Assembly (NCBI GenBank): GCA_017881545.1 | Contig: JADGQU010000183.1 | Span: 1 to 5,672 of the forward strand | Length of the DNA stretch: 5,672 nucleotides | Direction: 5' to 3' | DNA from: Gemmatimonadaceae bacterium | GTDB taxonomy: Bacteria; Gemmatimonadota; Gemmatimonadetes; Gemmatimonadales; Gemmatimonadaceae | Part shown: in pieces, positions 4,657 to 5,672 of the stretch | How positions within the stretch are numbered: the first letter of the stretch is position 1 | How the letters are laid out: every line of letters starts with the position of its first letter | Translations under genes and position numbers: made by a program | Notes under the pieces: model-generated | The model's input: the letters and a program-made list of their open reading frames with translations, nothing else | What the model was told of the DNA's origin: nothing | The model's database searches: none

Positions 4657-5672
4657 ATGAATTCGCACGCGCTCAACGTCATCGAGTTTCCGCGCACTCT
4701 CGCCCTCATTTCCGAGAGAGCCACATCGCCGCTCGGCGCCGAGCGGGTGAGAGAGCTGCGGCCGGTAACTGACCGGGACGCGATCGAACGGGAGCACGCT
4801 CGCGTCGCCGTCGTTCGGTCACTGCTGTCGGCCGAAGAGCCCTGGCACCTCCACGGTGTGCCGGATGCGCGGGCCGCGCTGCCGCGCTTGCGGGTGGAAC
4901 ACGCATCACTCGGTGCGGTGGAACTTCTCGTTTTGGCGAAGCTCCTTCGCAGCTCGCGCGTCACGCGTGATTCGCTCCGCGGCGAGCGCGCATCTCCGAT
5001 TGTGTCGGCCGTTCTCGCACCGCAGATCGAGGTACTCGTCGCGAACAAATCAATCGAGGAGACGATCGAGCGCGCGATCGACGAGGAGGGCCAGGTCCGC
5101 GATGACGCGTCTTCGACGCTCAAGAAGATCAGGCGGGAGCTGAAGGGTTCGCAGGGAGAGCTGGTGAAGCTTCTCGAGCGCGCGATGGCCAAGCTCGAGC
5201 CGCACCAGCGAGTCGCCGACATGTCGGTCACGGTGAGGAACGGCCGCTTCGTCATTCCCGTCAGACGTGAAGCGCAGGGCGTCGTCGGTGGAATCGTGCA
5301 CGACGCATCCGCGACGGGTGGAACACTGTTCGTTGAGCCGCCCGCGGCGGTCGAGGCTGGGAATCGGATTCGTGAGCTTCAGATCGAAGAAGTCGAAGAG
5401 ATCGACCGCATTCTCTCGGAGCTGACGGACAAGCTTCGCCCGCACGGCGATGCGCTGGGAGGTTCGCTCGAGGCGCTGATTATTCTCGACTCGCTCATTG
5501 CGCGGGCGCGTTACGCGATCGAGTTCCGCTGCGCACCGGCGGATCTTGCCGATTCAACCGACGGGTTCGCGGTGGTCGAAGGGCGCCACCCGCTGCTCGT
5601 GGCCCAGGGCATCGACGTCGTTCCATTCGATCTCGAGATGTCGGCCGACGAGCGAACGCTGCTCATCTCCGG
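4657..5672 (+). CDS. mutS2: MutS2 family ATPase, N-terminal part (3' truncated)
   Basis: The window holds 338 complete codons of a protein normally near 780-800 residues. MutS2 relatives have been linked to suppressing recombination and, in Bacillus subtilis, to splitting collided ribosomes. The N-terminus, MNSHALNVIEFPRTLALI, and the following LGAERVRELRPVTDRDAI match the MutS2 opening. The core and clamp region has VRNGRFVIPVRREAQG (193-208), GGIVHDASATGGTLFVEP (211-228) and NRIRELQIEEVEEIDRIL, all typical of MutS2 rather than MutS. GRHPLL (309-314) follows, and the sequence stops at TLLIS, just where the Walker A loop should begin. The nuclease-like Smr domain would lie beyond the window. 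ATG 4657 has a weak AGGTG at 4641-4645, 11 nt upstream. No promoter is obvious in the short gap after the terminator. Confidence 0.93.
   Translation, partial: MNSHALNVIEFPRTLALISERATSPLGAERVRELRPVTDRDAIEREHARVAVVRSLLSAEEPWHLHGVPDARAALPRLRVEHASLGAVELLVLAKLLRSSRVTRDSLRGERASPIVSAVLAPQIEVLVANKSIEETIERAIDEEGQVRDDASSTLKKIRRELKGSQGELVKLLERAMAKLEPHQRVADMSVTVRNGRFVIPVRREAQGVVGGIVHDASATGGTLFVEPPAAVEAGNRIRELQIEEVEEIDRILSELTDKLRPHGDALGGSLEALIILDSLIARARYAIEFRCAPADLADSTDGFAVVEGRHPLLVAQGIDVVPFDLEMSADERTLLIS

Noticed and set aside
4635..5255. A 206-codon minus-strand frame opposite mutS2
   Set aside because: It is serine/arginine-rich, with no recognisable domain, and the + strand clearly encodes MutS2.
1..5672. 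CIRCE operator, tRNA or rRNA genes, CRISPR array, transposase
   Set aside because: I looked for the TTAGCACTC / GAGTGCTAA pair, tRNA-like cloverleaves, regularly spaced direct repeats and transposase-like proteins and saw none, so the repeat units are called MITE-like only by their shape.

Overview
The window is high-GC bacterial DNA carrying housekeeping genes for protein folding and translation, all on the + strand. From the left: the 3' end of hrcA, dnaJ, prmA, rsmE and a HIT-family gene, tightly packed and partly overlapping. A gene-free stretch of about 700 bp follows, then rpsU and a GatB/YqeY-family gene, a terminator-like hairpin, and the 5' part of mutS2, which runs off the right edge. 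The composition, the frequent GTG and TTG starts and the combination hrcA-dnaJ-prmA-rsmE-HIT / rpsU-yqeY-mutS2 suggest a soil-type, high-GC, non-Firmicute bacterium. Gemmatimonadota is my best guess from gene order and protein flavour, but it is an inference and was not tested by any search.

Left block (1-3239): hrcA and dnaJ overlap by 8 bp, a 40-nt gap separates dnaJ and prmA, prmA and rsmE overlap by 28 bp, and rsmE and the HIT gene overlap by 8 bp. This looks like one transcription unit. It joins heat-shock control (HrcA), the DnaK co-chaperone DnaJ, modification of ribosomal protein L11 (PrmA), methylation of 16S rRNA (RsmE) and a small nucleotide-binding hydrolase (HIT). The order resembles the Firmicute dnaK operon (hrcA-grpE-dnaK-dnaJ-prmA-rsmE-mtaB-rpsU-yqeY), but grpE and dnaK are missing between hrcA and dnaJ, and no mtaB is present.

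Middle block (3240-3935): no believable gene. It holds a large imperfect palindrome of two inverted copies of a unit of about 145 bp (3277-3420 and 3647-3791), separated by about 226 bp of very GC-rich, hairpin-rich DNA. Each unit also has its own complementary ends, and one base-pair difference between the units is matched on both sides. This looks like a pair of small non-autonomous (MITE-like) elements or a large structured RNA/DNA element. It is the part of the window most likely to be undescribed. A plausible promoter for rpsU lies just beyond it.

Right block (3936-5672): rpsU (ribosomal protein bS21, TTG start after a strong ribosome binding site) and, 3 nt later, a GatB/YqeY-domain gene. 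A stem-loop with a short T run follows, then mutS2, truncated just before its ATPase P-loop.
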